Of a stretch of DNA of 14,538 bases, positions 1 to 5,871 are shown piece by piece. Source of the stretch: CAYMTV01 sp964393525 (GTDB taxonomy: Bacteria; Patescibacteriota; Microgenomatia; Daviesbacterales; UBA10151); the NCBI GenBank assembly GCA_964393525.1, contig CAYMTV010000025.1, forward strand, positions 1 to 14,538, in the 5' to 3' direction. Below the pieces are notes generated by a model. It searched no databases. It saw only the letters and a list, made by a program, of their open reading frames with translations, and was not told the DNA's origin. The position numbers and the translations under genes were made by a program. The stretch's first letter is position 1. Every line of letters begins with the position of its first letter.

Positions 1-2
1 TC

Positions 3-236
3 CTAATTGATGTTTCTGAGGAAGAAATTATGAGGCGGATGAAAAGCTCAGATAGAGAAAAACATGGCTATAATGAATCTGATTTAGATATTATCAAAAA
101 AAGAAGAGAGGGATATTTAAAATTAACCAAGGAGAATATTAATGGAAATTGGGTAATAGTAGATGGAAATGGAACAATTATGGAAGTATTTGAAGAAGTT
201 TGGGGAGTTGTAAAAGAAAAATTTAGTCTTAAGTAA
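3..236 (+). CDS. tmk: Thymidylate kinase, C-terminal part (5' end outside window)
   Basis: This is the tail of a P-loop nucleoside-monophosphate kinase that phosphorylates dTMP to dTDP. The frame is open from the window edge, so the ATG at 30 is internal. Residues read LIDVSEEEIMRRM, matching the thymidylate kinase strand and helix of the form 'L-D-v-x-p-e-x-x-x-x-R'. A DRE-type lid region, a long helix ending in REGYLKL, and the closing pattern 'W-V-I-V-D-G-x-x-x-I-x-E-V' follow, as in the Tmk C terminus. The P-loop lies upstream and is not visible. The stop codon overlaps the convergent thymidylate-synthase-like gene by 8 bp. Its place next to thyA, a dUTPase-fold gene and folA fits a dTTP-supply cluster. 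Another NMP kinase cannot be excluded without the N terminus. Confidence 0.75.
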   Translation, partial: LIDVSEEEIMRRMKSSDREKHGYNESDLDIIKKRREGYLKLTKENINGNWVIVDGNGTIMEVFEEVWGVVKEKFSLK

Positions 237-1302
237 TTTTTTTTAAAGTATATTCAATTTTCTTTTTGTAAATTTCTTTAGAAAGTCTTTGTTCGATGTC
301 TTCAGTTTTTGGGTTATAAGCATCTGTTACAGAAAAAAGCCAATCCTTAATAGTGGTTTTTTGGGTAATATGGTTTGAAACAGAATTAGTATAAATTCCG
401 ACATCATTTCCATAAATGACTATTTTTTCCAATGGAAGTTTTAACTGCTTTGATGCAATGAGTCCCCAATCTTTGTCATGGTTAATATCAAGCTGGATGC
501 CTCCATTGGCATCAAATGATCTATGGAGATGGAATGAAGTGAGAGATTTTGGTTTGCCTTTTTTGTCAAAATTGATAAAAAGCTGATAAGTTTGGTAGAC
601 CGGAACCCCACTGGCAGGTCCTGCCTGGTCAATTTGTGGATATGTAAAACTTGGGATAATTGCCCTTCTGGAATTGGGATTTTGCTTTAACTCCCCAATG
701 ATCCTTAAAAGCGTATCAGTTCTATTAGACTTCAGTTCCTGATCTAAAACTTTAGGATTTTTTAGATAAAAATTGATTAACTTAGGACCTTTCCAAGCCA
801 AAACTGCCAGTAAAACTTCAGGATGTAGGAAGTAGTATGTATTATGTATTAAGGACAGAACATCTTCTTTTCGCTTGATACTTGATACTTGATACTTGAT
901 ACTCTTTAAAGCTGTTATTACAGCTTTTAGGTAACCATAACCCAAGTCATAATACCTACTTCTCCAAGCATATTTGTAAGGATAAATCGCTCTTGGAGAA
1001 AGGGTGTCAACGTAATCCACCCTCCGGGTGATATAGCTTGACACCTCTTCTTCTGGAGGCAAGTTAGTTTCCTTTCTGACAAAATTCTCCTGATACCAAT
1101 CATCTTCAATTTTTCCCCAGTACGGGTAATTTTTGGAGTCATCCAAAGGATTGTTAATCACCAAAGTTACTCCTCTAATAGATTTAGTTATGCCTCTTTG
1201 GCCTTTATACTCTGTTCCATGCTGATTAATGGTCTGCCAAAGCTGTTTTAGAACATTGGTTGTGTTATTGTCTTTAAAAATGAAGCCTATGTTATTTGTC
1301 AT
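229..1302 (-). CDS. Thymidylate-synthase-like protein lacking the catalytic cysteine
   Basis: A 357-residue protein whose C-terminal half resembles thymidylate synthase: NSRRAII (210-216, phosphate-binding arginines), PVYQTYQLF (234-242), HRSFD (260-264) and a late Y304. At the position of the nucleophile in the family's P-C-H/Y motif there is Val235, so ordinary dUMP methylation is not expected. The base-sensing Asn of thymidylate synthase is replaced by Asp272, and the His of the H-x-Y motif is Gly302. The N-terminal half is poorly recognisable and carries two repeat elements in frame (residues 86-100 and 134-157). It is the last gene of a leftward thyA-dUTPase group, after a 111-bp repeat-filled gap. 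The ATG at 1302 lies inside a repeat and has no Shine-Dalgarno, so the start is uncertain. It may be a catalytically dead partner, a diverged pyrimidine-modifying enzyme, or a decaying paralogue. Confidence 0.7.
   Translation of the reverse strand: MTNNIGFIFKDNNTTNVLKQLWQTINQHGTEYKGQRGITKSIRGVTLVINNPLDDSKNYPYWGKIEDDWYQENFVRKETNLPPEEEVSSYITRRVDYVDTLSPRAIYPYKYAWRSRYYDLGYGYLKAVITALKSIKYQVSSIKRKEDVLSLIHNTYYFLHPEVLLAVLAWKGPKLINFYLKNPKVLDQELKSNRTDTLLRIIGELKQNPNSRRAIIPSFTYPQIDQAGPASGVPVYQTYQLFINFDKKGKPKSLTSFHLHRSFDANGGIQLDINHDKDWGLIASKQLKLPLEKIVIYGNDVGIYTNSVSNHITQKTTIKDWLFSVTDAYNPKTEDIEQRLSKEIYKKKIEYTLKKIT
832..902. repeat. Heptad hairpin element A, inside the thyA-like gene
   Basis: The left arm is three 7-nt units (GTAGTAT GTATTAT GTATTAA, 832-852). 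A 22-nt loop follows (853-874), then a right arm of four identical units TTGATAC (875-902). The right arm is broadly complementary to the left. It is translated in frame on the minus strand as residues 134-157, with the SIK-YQV-SSIK pattern from the tandem units. Its sequence and layout closely match the element before dnaX at 13632-13704. Confidence 0.85.
1003..1045. repeat. Symmetric 43-nt nested palindrome, copy 1
   Basis: The outer arms are GGTGTCAA (1003-1010) and TTGACACC (1038-1045). The inner arms are CACCC (1018-1022) and GGGTG (1026-1030), around TCC. The two arms are separated by exactly 7 nt on each side. It lies inside the thyA-like gene and encodes residues 86-100. A second copy with the same left arm, spacing and core follows proS at 11048-11075. 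Confidence 0.8.
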
Positions 1303-1413
1303 TCTGAGTGAAACGAAGAATATAAGCTGAAGCTTTTGCTTCGCAATAACTATAGATTCCGGATCAAGTCCGGAATGACAAGATTATATCCTTCACTCCG
1401 TTCAGGATGACAG
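1298..1413. repeat. Cluster of short palindromic repeats between dUTPase-like and thyA-like genes
   Basis: Nearly the whole gap is repeats. At 1300-1322 there is GTCATTCTGAG..GAAACGAAGAAT; at about 1331-1344 the hairpin GAAGC-TTTT-GCTTC; at about 1355-1379 ATTCCGGA-TCAAG-TCCGGAAT followed by GACA; and at about 1389-1411 CCTTCACTCCGTTCAGGATGA. These resemble the 'TTCGxxxxGCTCAGGATGAC' dispersed repeats seen elsewhere in the window. The annotated start codon of the thyA-like gene falls in the first one. No promoter is evident. Confidence 0.75.
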
Positions 1414-2058
1414 TTAGGAAGCTTTGTTAATAGAATATTTCTGTTTTAATCCTTTAATGTCCCCTTTGACAATCATTCTTTCCTCGGTTTTATTTTTTTC
1501 GGAAAGCCTGCCAATCACAATATCTTTTTTATGCCATCTGGACTGTTTAACTTTTACCGGATGAGACAGCGGATAGAAAACCAGCTGACAAAATCTTTCA
1601 CCAGGATAAAGCCTGATTACATGAGAAGTATTATTGGTAATAGGAATTAGTAACCTGCCCTCATATCCGGCATCTATAATGCCTGATAGGTCTACTGAGA
1701 GACCTTTCCTGTTAATAGAGGATCTAGGGTATAAAACAGCCATTAAATCATCAGGTAGGGAAACTAACTCTAAGGTCGTAGCAACAACTGATTCCTGGGG
1801 AAGTAAATCAAAAAACTGCTTATGCTCAAGCTCAACAATCTCAAACCTGTCCCGCTCATCCAGGTAATCCACCAAAAATGCCTCCCGGCCTTTCTCCGTT
1901 AAACTCCATCTTCTTGGAACCATAAAGGAATAACCAAGTCTTAAATCTACTGAATGGGACTGGACCTGGAATGCATCAATTTCCGGTGAGAATTTAAGCT
2001 TACCTTCTTTAATATATTCTAAAACCTGTTTTTTAGTTAAAATTCCTGTTGTATTCAT
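1414..2058 (-). CDS. dcd: dCTP deaminase/dUTPase superfamily protein, probably dUTPase
   Basis: A 214-residue protein of the trimeric dCTP deaminase/dUTPase fold, which limits dUTP or supplies dUMP for thymidylate synthesis. It shows SVDLRLG (36-42), the nucleotide-binding PRSS (111-114) with KGLSV, GIIDAGYEG (126-134) containing the Asp129 that positions water in dUTPases, and the C-terminal PGERFCQLVF (152-161). In dCTP deaminases a catalytic Glu follows this motif, in an 'I-T-L-E-I/L' strand; here the strand is LLIPITN, with Pro139 at that place. Deamination is therefore doubtful and dUTPase-type hydrolysis is more likely (inference). Its ATG overlaps the thyA stop (ATGA, 4 nt), so the two are translationally coupled. 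The symbol is by family only. Confidence 0.8.
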   Translation of the reverse strand: MNTTGILTKKQVLEYIKEGKLKFSPEIDAFQVQSHSVDLRLGYSFMVPRRWSLTEKGREAFLVDYLDERDRFEIVELEHKQFFDLLPQESVVATTLELVSLPDDLMAVLYPRSSINRKGLSVDLSGIIDAGYEGRLLIPITNNTSHVIRLYPGERFCQLVFYPLSHPVKVKQSRWHKKDIVIGRLSEKNKTEERMIVKGDIKGLKQKYSINKAS

Positions 2059-2891
2059 ATAACTATCTGTAGCCCCTTTATAGGCTCCATGGGATTATAC
2101 TGGGAATTGATAAGATTCACAATCTCCTCAACCAGTAAGTCATCTCCTTTTTCTGCTCTTTCAAACCAGTCTGTTCTGCCTTCTAAAACAATAGGTTTAT
2201 GATCATTTTTTCTTTTGATAATTTCTTTGGCCCCCTGATAATGAATTCCATAAATATGAGCATTAGAAATGGAGTGGGTATACTTACCAACTTTGACTCC
2301 TAATCTTGCAGCTAGAATTCTTTGGAGTAAGGCAAATCCTGCTACATCATGCGGACAGCCTAAGATCATATCATTTGATCTGACTACAAGATGCAGGTGC
2401 AAAGCACCACCGATAATATTTACAGTGAAAGTATAGGGGCAGGGAATATTGGCTTTTTTAAAAGTGGCGGATAATCCATCATTAGAAGGATCCCACATTA
2501 AGATTACTCCATGGCGGGAGGACGGTTCTTTCTCAAGCATTTTTATCAAAAGCCCAATCTGATCTCTACCAAAATGATGCCTCCATCTGTAACCATAAGC
2601 TGTGGAAACAACCCCATCCACATTAGTAAAATCATCCCAGATTTTGGTGAATTTATTTAAAAATTCTGAAGGCCTTCTACTTCCCATTAAAAACCAAACT
2701 TGTTCTGCTACAAATATTCTGACTGGAATTTTTCTTAAGGTTAAAATAGGAAACCCATCCTCGGGATAAATCTCTAAAGTTTTTCCGGGTAATGCTTTTA
2801 CTGCATGTTTTGTCCGTTCATTGACCTCTTCAATTCCATCCTCCATGATTTCTTTTAAAAGTTTTTGGTATTTTTGATCAAAGGAAGTCAT
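2055..2891 (-). CDS. thyA: Thymidylate synthase family enzyme with Asp at the base-discriminating site
   Basis: A 278-residue folate-dependent thymidylate synthase homologue, which would convert dUMP to dTMP using methylene-tetrahydrofolate. Landmarks are NERT (24-27, phosphate Arg26), GFPILTLRK (46-54), EQVWFLMG (63-70), YGYRWR (99-104), IPCPYTF with nucleophile Cys151 (149-155), VRSNDMILG with Arg171-Ser172, AHIYGIH (211-217), and a C-terminal IKGLQIVI. Unusually, the motif normally written PFNIASYALL is PHDVAGFALL. The Asn that reads the uracil ring is thus Asp182, the residue typical of dCMP hydroxymethylases. One of the paired phosphate arginines is His127. The adjacent folA argues for a real thymidylate synthase, since that reaction yields dihydrofolate, but dCMP as substrate is a live alternative. 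Transcription probably starts about 5 nt before the ATG. Confidence 0.88.
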   Translation of the reverse strand: MTSFDQKYQKLLKEIMEDGIEEVNERTKHAVKALPGKTLEIYPEDGFPILTLRKIPVRIFVAEQVWFLMGSRRPSEFLNKFTKIWDDFTNVDGVVSTAYGYRWRHHFGRDQIGLLIKMLEKEPSSRHGVILMWDPSNDGLSATFKKANIPCPYTFTVNIIGGALHLHLVVRSNDMILGCPHDVAGFALLQRILAARLGVKVGKYTHSISNAHIYGIHYQGAKEIIKRKNDHKPIVLEGRTDWFERAEKGDDLLVEEIVNLINSQYNPMEPIKGLQIVI

Positions 2892-2925
2892 AAAGCTAGA
2901 AAATACTAAAACAATATAAAAATTT

Positions 2926-2962
2926 ATTCAACGTTGAAATCAATAAAACTATATGCTAGGAT
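2926..2962. promoter_or_regulatory. Divergent back-to-back promoters of thyA and the 145-residue orphan
   Basis: Leftward: -35 TTGAAT (complement of 2926-2931), 17-nt spacer, -10 TAGTAT (complement of 2903-2908), predicted start near 2896. Rightward: -35 TTGAAA (2934-2939), 17-nt spacer, TGC plus -10 TAGGAT (2957-2962), predicted start at about 2969, which is the A of the ATG, so a leaderless mRNA. The two -35 boxes are only 2 bp apart and together form the perfect palindrome TTCAACGTTGAA (2927-2938), a possible shared operator. Confidence 0.6.
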
Positions 2963-2968
2963 CGCCGC

Positions 2969-3406
2969 ATGATTGGTAGAGTAGAACCTGCATTGCAACT
3001 GGGAAATTGGGTACCTTTGGCAGAGGTTGTAAAACCAGGGGAGAACGGCGCAAGAGTGGGGGAATTAAAATTTTCCAGACCTGCTGATGCGTCTGTTACC
3101 TTTCGCGCATCTACTGGATCAAATGGACGAGACAGGTTTTGGCTACAAGACTTTCAAGGATTTACCGGAATAAGACTTACACTAATTTCAGGTGAAAGCA
3201 GGACTACAATCAAGGTAGGACGGTTAAGTGGGGATCCTAAAAAACCAGAGGGGATATTAGGACATTATGTAGATCCGTACAGCGGATTGGATGGAGCCGC
3301 AACCAGCATCCCTCTTACTCCAGATAGCTTCCTGGAAGGATTTAGGGGTGAACAAAGGGTCGTTGCGTTAACCGTCAGAGGTTATCAGGCAATTGAATCT
3401 ACCTAA
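2969..3406 (+). CDS. Hypothetical protein, 145 residues
   Basis: I do not recognise this protein. It has no signal peptide, membrane segment or cysteines. The sequence alternates short polar and hydrophobic stretches (SVTFRAS, IRLTLISG, TTIKVGRLSG, VVALTVRGY), suggesting an all-beta, soluble fold. Base composition looks richer in G+C than its neighbours. It is divergent from thyA, is probably read from a leaderless transcript, and has its own promoter, so it is likely a real gene. It ends 46 nt before folA, which has its own candidate promoter. Confidence 0.6.
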   Translation: MIGRVEPALQLGNWVPLAEVVKPGENGARVGELKFSRPADASVTFRASTGSNGRDRFWLQDFQGFTGIRLTLISGESRTTIKVGRLSGDPKKPEGILGHYVDPYSGLDGAATSIPLTPDSFLEGFRGEQRVVALTVRGYQAIEST

Positions 3407-3416
3407 CTTTAAAAGC

Positions 3417-3445
3417 TTGTATTTTCCAAAACTTTAATTTAAATT
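3417..3445 (+). promoter_or_regulatory. Candidate folA promoter
   Basis: TTGTAT (3417-3422), 17-nt spacer, TAAATT (3440-3445). The predicted start is at 3452-3453, which coincides with the folA ATG at 3453, again suggesting a leaderless message. There is no Shine-Dalgarno before the ATG. Confidence 0.4.
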
Positions 3446-3452
3446 CTTCCTA

Positions 3453-4061
3453 ATGGGTAAAGGCAAAATTTCCATTATTGTGGCAATGGATAGCAAAAGA
3501 GGTATCGGAAAAGGCAATACGCTGCTTTGGCATATCCCAGATGAATTAAGAAGGTTTAGAGAGATTACCACAGGCCACCCAATTATCATGGGCAGAAAAA
3601 CTTTTGAATCCATTGGAAGACCTTTGCCTAATAGAACAAATATAGTTATAACCCGGGATCCTGATTTTAAAGCAGAAGGAATTATTGTGGTGCACTCTTT
3701 GGAAGAAGGTCTTAAGCTTGGACAAAAGTATCACGATCGTGAAATTTTTGTCATTGGTGGAGGGCAAATTTTTGAACAGGCTTTGCCACTGGCAGATAAA
3801 TTATATGTAACGCAAGTTGAAGGGGATTTTAACGCTACAGTCTTTTTCCCGGAGTATAAGCATCTATTTACTAAAAAAGTTTCTGAAAAAGAAATGAAAC
3901 TTCCAGGAATAAGGCCTGCAGTTTCTTTTTCCTCGCAGCAAAATGAATCTATTGCTAAGCTCGGAAAAAAAGAAGCAGAAGGAACAAAGGATGGAAAACC
4001 TAAAACTTTTAAGATGAGCAAAGCTCTCTTTCAGATAAAGTTTTTAGAGTTAACAAAATAA
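3453..4061 (+). CDS. folA: Dihydrofolate reductase with C-terminal insertion
   Basis: A 202-residue protein that reduces dihydrofolate to tetrahydrofolate with NADPH, recycling the product of thymidylate synthase. Family features are SIIVAMDSKRGIGKGNTLLWHIPDEL with W26 and the catalytic acid at Glu31 (by alignment to W22 and D27 of E. coli), IIMGRKTFESIGRPLPNR (44-61) and VIGGGQIF (100-107). Ordinary enzymes have about 160 residues. The extra length is a roughly 40-residue, lysine/glutamate-rich stretch (about 148-190) between KKVSEKE and the final strand LFQIKFLEL, i.e. in the last beta hairpin. Its stop is directly followed by the ATG of the next small gene. The thyA enzyme opposite makes its substrate. 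Confidence 0.93.
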   Translation: MGKGKISIIVAMDSKRGIGKGNTLLWHIPDELRRFREITTGHPIIMGRKTFESIGRPLPNRTNIVITRDPDFKAEGIIVVHSLEEGLKLGQKYHDREIFVIGGGQIFEQALPLADKLYVTQVEGDFNATVFFPEYKHLFTKKVSEKEMKLPGIRPAVSFSSQQNESIAKLGKKEAEGTKDGKPKTFKMSKALFQIKFLELTK

Positions 4062-4334
4062 ATGTCCGGACATAATCGTCGATCAGCAGCCAATTATTAT
4101 TCCAAGAGAGATGTTCGAAGACAAGCGCGCCTTTTAAGGGAGGGCAGGTATGCAGAATTGATGCCTGAAATATTTGAAGGGGATTTTCCAAAGGTGAGGG
4201 TTACATCTCCTATTCAGCGCCTGACAGAGTTGAGTTTAGAAACAGAAGTTACAAAACCCGCAAGATCTAGAATTGAACAAGTAGTCAGCTGGCTCAGGGA
4301 GAGATTACCGCTTTCGCGAGAAAGAAGAATTTAG
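4062..4334 (+). CDS. Hypothetical small basic protein, 90 residues
   Basis: Not recognised. It starts on the base after the folA stop codon, so it is probably co-translated. It is rich in arginine (for example DVRRQARLLREGRYAEL near the N terminus and WLRERLPLSRERRI at the C terminus) and predicted mainly helical, without cysteines or membrane segments. The charge could suit nucleic-acid or ribosome binding, but this is only a composition-based guess. It is followed by the rpsB promoter. Confidence 0.5.
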   Translation: MSGHNRRSAANYYSKRDVRRQARLLREGRYAELMPEIFEGDFPKVRVTSPIQRLTELSLETEVTKPARSRIEQVVSWLRERLPLSRERRI

Positions 4335-4342
4335 TCAGACGG

Positions 4343-4371
4343 TTGATTTTGTTTATTCTAACTGTTAAACT
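4343..4371 (+). promoter_or_regulatory. rpsB promoter, extended -10
   Basis: TTGATT (4343-4348), 17-nt spacer, TGT then TAAACT (4366-4371). Predicted start is near 4378, giving a 59-nt leader. The TGn before the -10 recurs in several promoters of this window. Confidence 0.55.
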
Positions 4372-4386
4372 ACCCCAATCAATCAT

Positions 4387-4421
4387 CTAGCACCTATATT
4401 TTCCTGAATGCTTGGTGTTAG
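4387..4421 (+). promoter_or_regulatory. Hairpin in rpsB leader
   Basis: CTAGCACC (4387-4394) pairs with GGTGTTAG (4414-4421) through one G-U pair, with a 19-nt loop. It ends 15 nt before the rpsB ATG, just ahead of a weak AGGA. rpsB-tsf leaders are known sites of feedback by protein S2; that role here is inference. Confidence 0.35.
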
Positions 4422-4436
4422 AGTTGTAAAAGGAAA

Positions 4437-5297
4437 ATGCAAATTTCAGTTCCTTCAATGCAGGATTTACTTACAGCCGGTGCTCATTTTGGGCACAAGG
4501 TTTCGCGTGCTCACCCTAAAATGAGGCAGTTTATTTATGGCGCAAGGGATGGGGTAGATATTATTGATCTTGCTAAAACCGAAGAAAAACTTAAGGAAGC
4601 CTCCCAGGCAGCTTATGAGCTTGGAAAAAACGGCGGTGTCATGCTGATCATGGGCACAAAAAAACAGGCCAGAGATATTATTGAATCTCTAGCCAAAGAA
4701 GTTGACGCCCCTTATCTTTCAGTCCGTTGGGTGGGGGGACTTTTTACCAACTTTGAAGAGATCAAAAAAAACTTTGATAAATTAAATAAATTAAAAGTAG
4801 AACAGGAAAAAGGAGAACTTTCAAGATACACCAAAAAAGAGCAGCTTCTTATCTCAAGAAAACTTAATAAATTTGAAATCGAACTTGGCGGAGCGACAAA
4901 TTTAGAAAAAATTCCAGATGCAATATTTATTATAGATGCTGTCTCTGACCAAACCGCTGTCAAAGAAGCTATTAAAGTTGGAATAAAAATGTTTGGAATT
5001 TGTGATACAAATTCGGATCCAAACTGGTTTGATTATCCGGTGCCGGCAAATGATGACGGCATCAAATCTATTAAGATGATCTGTGAAACTGTAATTAAAG
5101 CTTATGGCGCCGGCAAGAAAGAGGCCGGAGACAGGCTAGCAAAAGAAGAGTTGAAAAAAGAAGAGAAAAAAAAGACAGAGGGGGTAGCGGATGTTTTAGA
5201 TAGTAAAGTCGCCGAAGAAACGGCGGTTTTAGAGGAGGTTATTGAAAAAGCAGTTGTTGAAGAATCGGAAAGAAAACCGGGAAGGGTAGAGGAATAA
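4437..5297 (+). CDS. rpsB: 30S ribosomal protein S2
   Basis: A 286-residue uS2 of the small ribosomal subunit, which binds late near the head-body hinge. The N terminus LLTAGAHFGHKVSRAHPKMRQFIYG is the family signature, followed by RWVGGLFTNF and a closing region IFGICDTNSDPNWFDYPVPANDD with the conserved 'D-T-N-x-D-P'. The core ends near residue 225. The remaining 60 residues are a lysine/glutamate-rich tail (KKEEKKKTEG and similar) not needed for the fold. It begins the conserved rpsB-tsf-frr block, with its own promoter and a structured leader. Confidence 0.97.
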   Translation: MQISVPSMQDLLTAGAHFGHKVSRAHPKMRQFIYGARDGVDIIDLAKTEEKLKEASQAAYELGKNGGVMLIMGTKKQARDIIESLAKEVDAPYLSVRWVGGLFTNFEEIKKNFDKLNKLKVEQEKGELSRYTKKEQLLISRKLNKFEIELGGATNLEKIPDAIFIIDAVSDQTAVKEAIKVGIKMFGICDTNSDPNWFDYPVPANDDGIKSIKMICETVIKAYGAGKKEAGDRLAKEELKKEEKKKTEGVADVLDSKVAEETAVLEEVIEKAVVEESERKPGRVEE

Positions 5298-5302
5298 TTT
5301 TT

Positions 5303-5359
5303 TGGCTTTTTCCGACAACCAGTAGTCTGTTACTTGATTGAGTATTGCAGAAAAAGCCA
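5303..5359 (+). promoter_or_regulatory. Long inverted repeat between rpsB and tsf
   Basis: TGGCTTTTTC (5303-5312) and GAAAAAGCCA (5350-5359) are perfectly complementary over 10 bp, around a 37-nt loop. It fills most of the 97-nt gap and could set the ratio of S2 to EF-Ts by attenuation or RNA processing. There is no U-run right after it, so a simple intrinsic terminator is unlikely on the plus strand. Confidence 0.5.
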
Positions 5360-5394
5360 TCACAAACTTAAAAGTGTTATTAGGTTAAAAGATT

Positions 5395-5871
5395 ATGAAT
5401 ATAAGTATCGATCAAATTAAGAAATTAAGAGAGGAAACCGGGGCAGGGATTGCTGACGTTCGCGCTGCTTTGGAAGAAGCCCTTCGACAAGCTCAGGGTG
5501 AACAGGCATTTGATAAAGCAAAGAGTATATTAAAGTCAAAAGGGATTGATAAAGCCGCTTCTAAATCCGAGAGGGAAGTTAAAGCAGGGGTTATTGAGAC
5601 TTATTCTCATAATGGAAAAGTTGGAGTTTTGGTGGAGCTTCTTTGTGAAACTGATTTTGTTGCCAAAACAGAGGATTTTAAAAATTTGGCGCACGAACTG
5701 GCTCTTCAGGTTGCCTCAATGAAGCCCGATTCTTTAGATGAGCTTTTAAAACAAGATTATATAAGAGACCCAGCGATCAAGGTGGAAGATTTCATCAAAG
5801 GGATTATTGGCAAACTAGGAGAAAATATCCAAGTAGGAAGATTTGAAAGAATAGCATTAGGAGAAAATTAA
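5395..5871 (+). CDS. tsf: Elongation factor Ts, short form with repeat-derived insertion
   Basis: EF-Ts exchanges GDP for GTP on EF-Tu. At 158 residues it is well below the ~200 to ~300 typical of the family. The N-terminal UBA-like module is clear (IKKLREETGAGIADVRAALEEA, 8-29), followed by KSKGIDKAASKSEREVKAGVI and the core subdomain GVLVELLCETDFVAKTEDFKNLAHELALQVAS (77-108), whose 'C-E-T-D-F-V-A' is the best-conserved part. Between ALEEA and DKAKSIL lies LRQAQGEQAF, about six residues longer than normal. Its DNA (5480-5503) is a copy of the dispersed CTTCGACAAGCTCAGG repeat, read in frame. The insert falls at the turn between UBA helices 2 and 3. The stop overlaps the next ATG by one base. 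Confidence 0.93.
   Translation: MNISIDQIKKLREETGAGIADVRAALEEALRQAQGEQAFDKAKSILKSKGIDKAASKSEREVKAGVIETYSHNGKVGVLVELLCETDFVAKTEDFKNLAHELALQVASMKPDSLDELLKQDYIRDPAIKVEDFIKGIIGKLGENIQVGRFERIALGEN
5480..5503 (+). repeat. Dispersed repeat copy inside tsf
   Basis: CCCTTCGACAAGCTCAGGG followed by TGAAC. Related copies are at 7929-7954, 8070-8092, 8289-8312, 11634-11657 and 11746-11762. It encodes tsf residues 29-37. Confidence 0.75.

Noticed and set aside
30..236. Complete 68-residue gene starting at the ATG at 30
   Set aside because: The frame is open to the window edge and the upstream codons (LIDVSEEEI) continue the thymidylate kinase match, so it is a truncated gene.
875..902. CRISPR-like array from four identical units
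   Set aside because: Units are 7 nt, directly adjacent and without spacers; the layout is tandem repeat plus inverted arm, and no cas gene is near.
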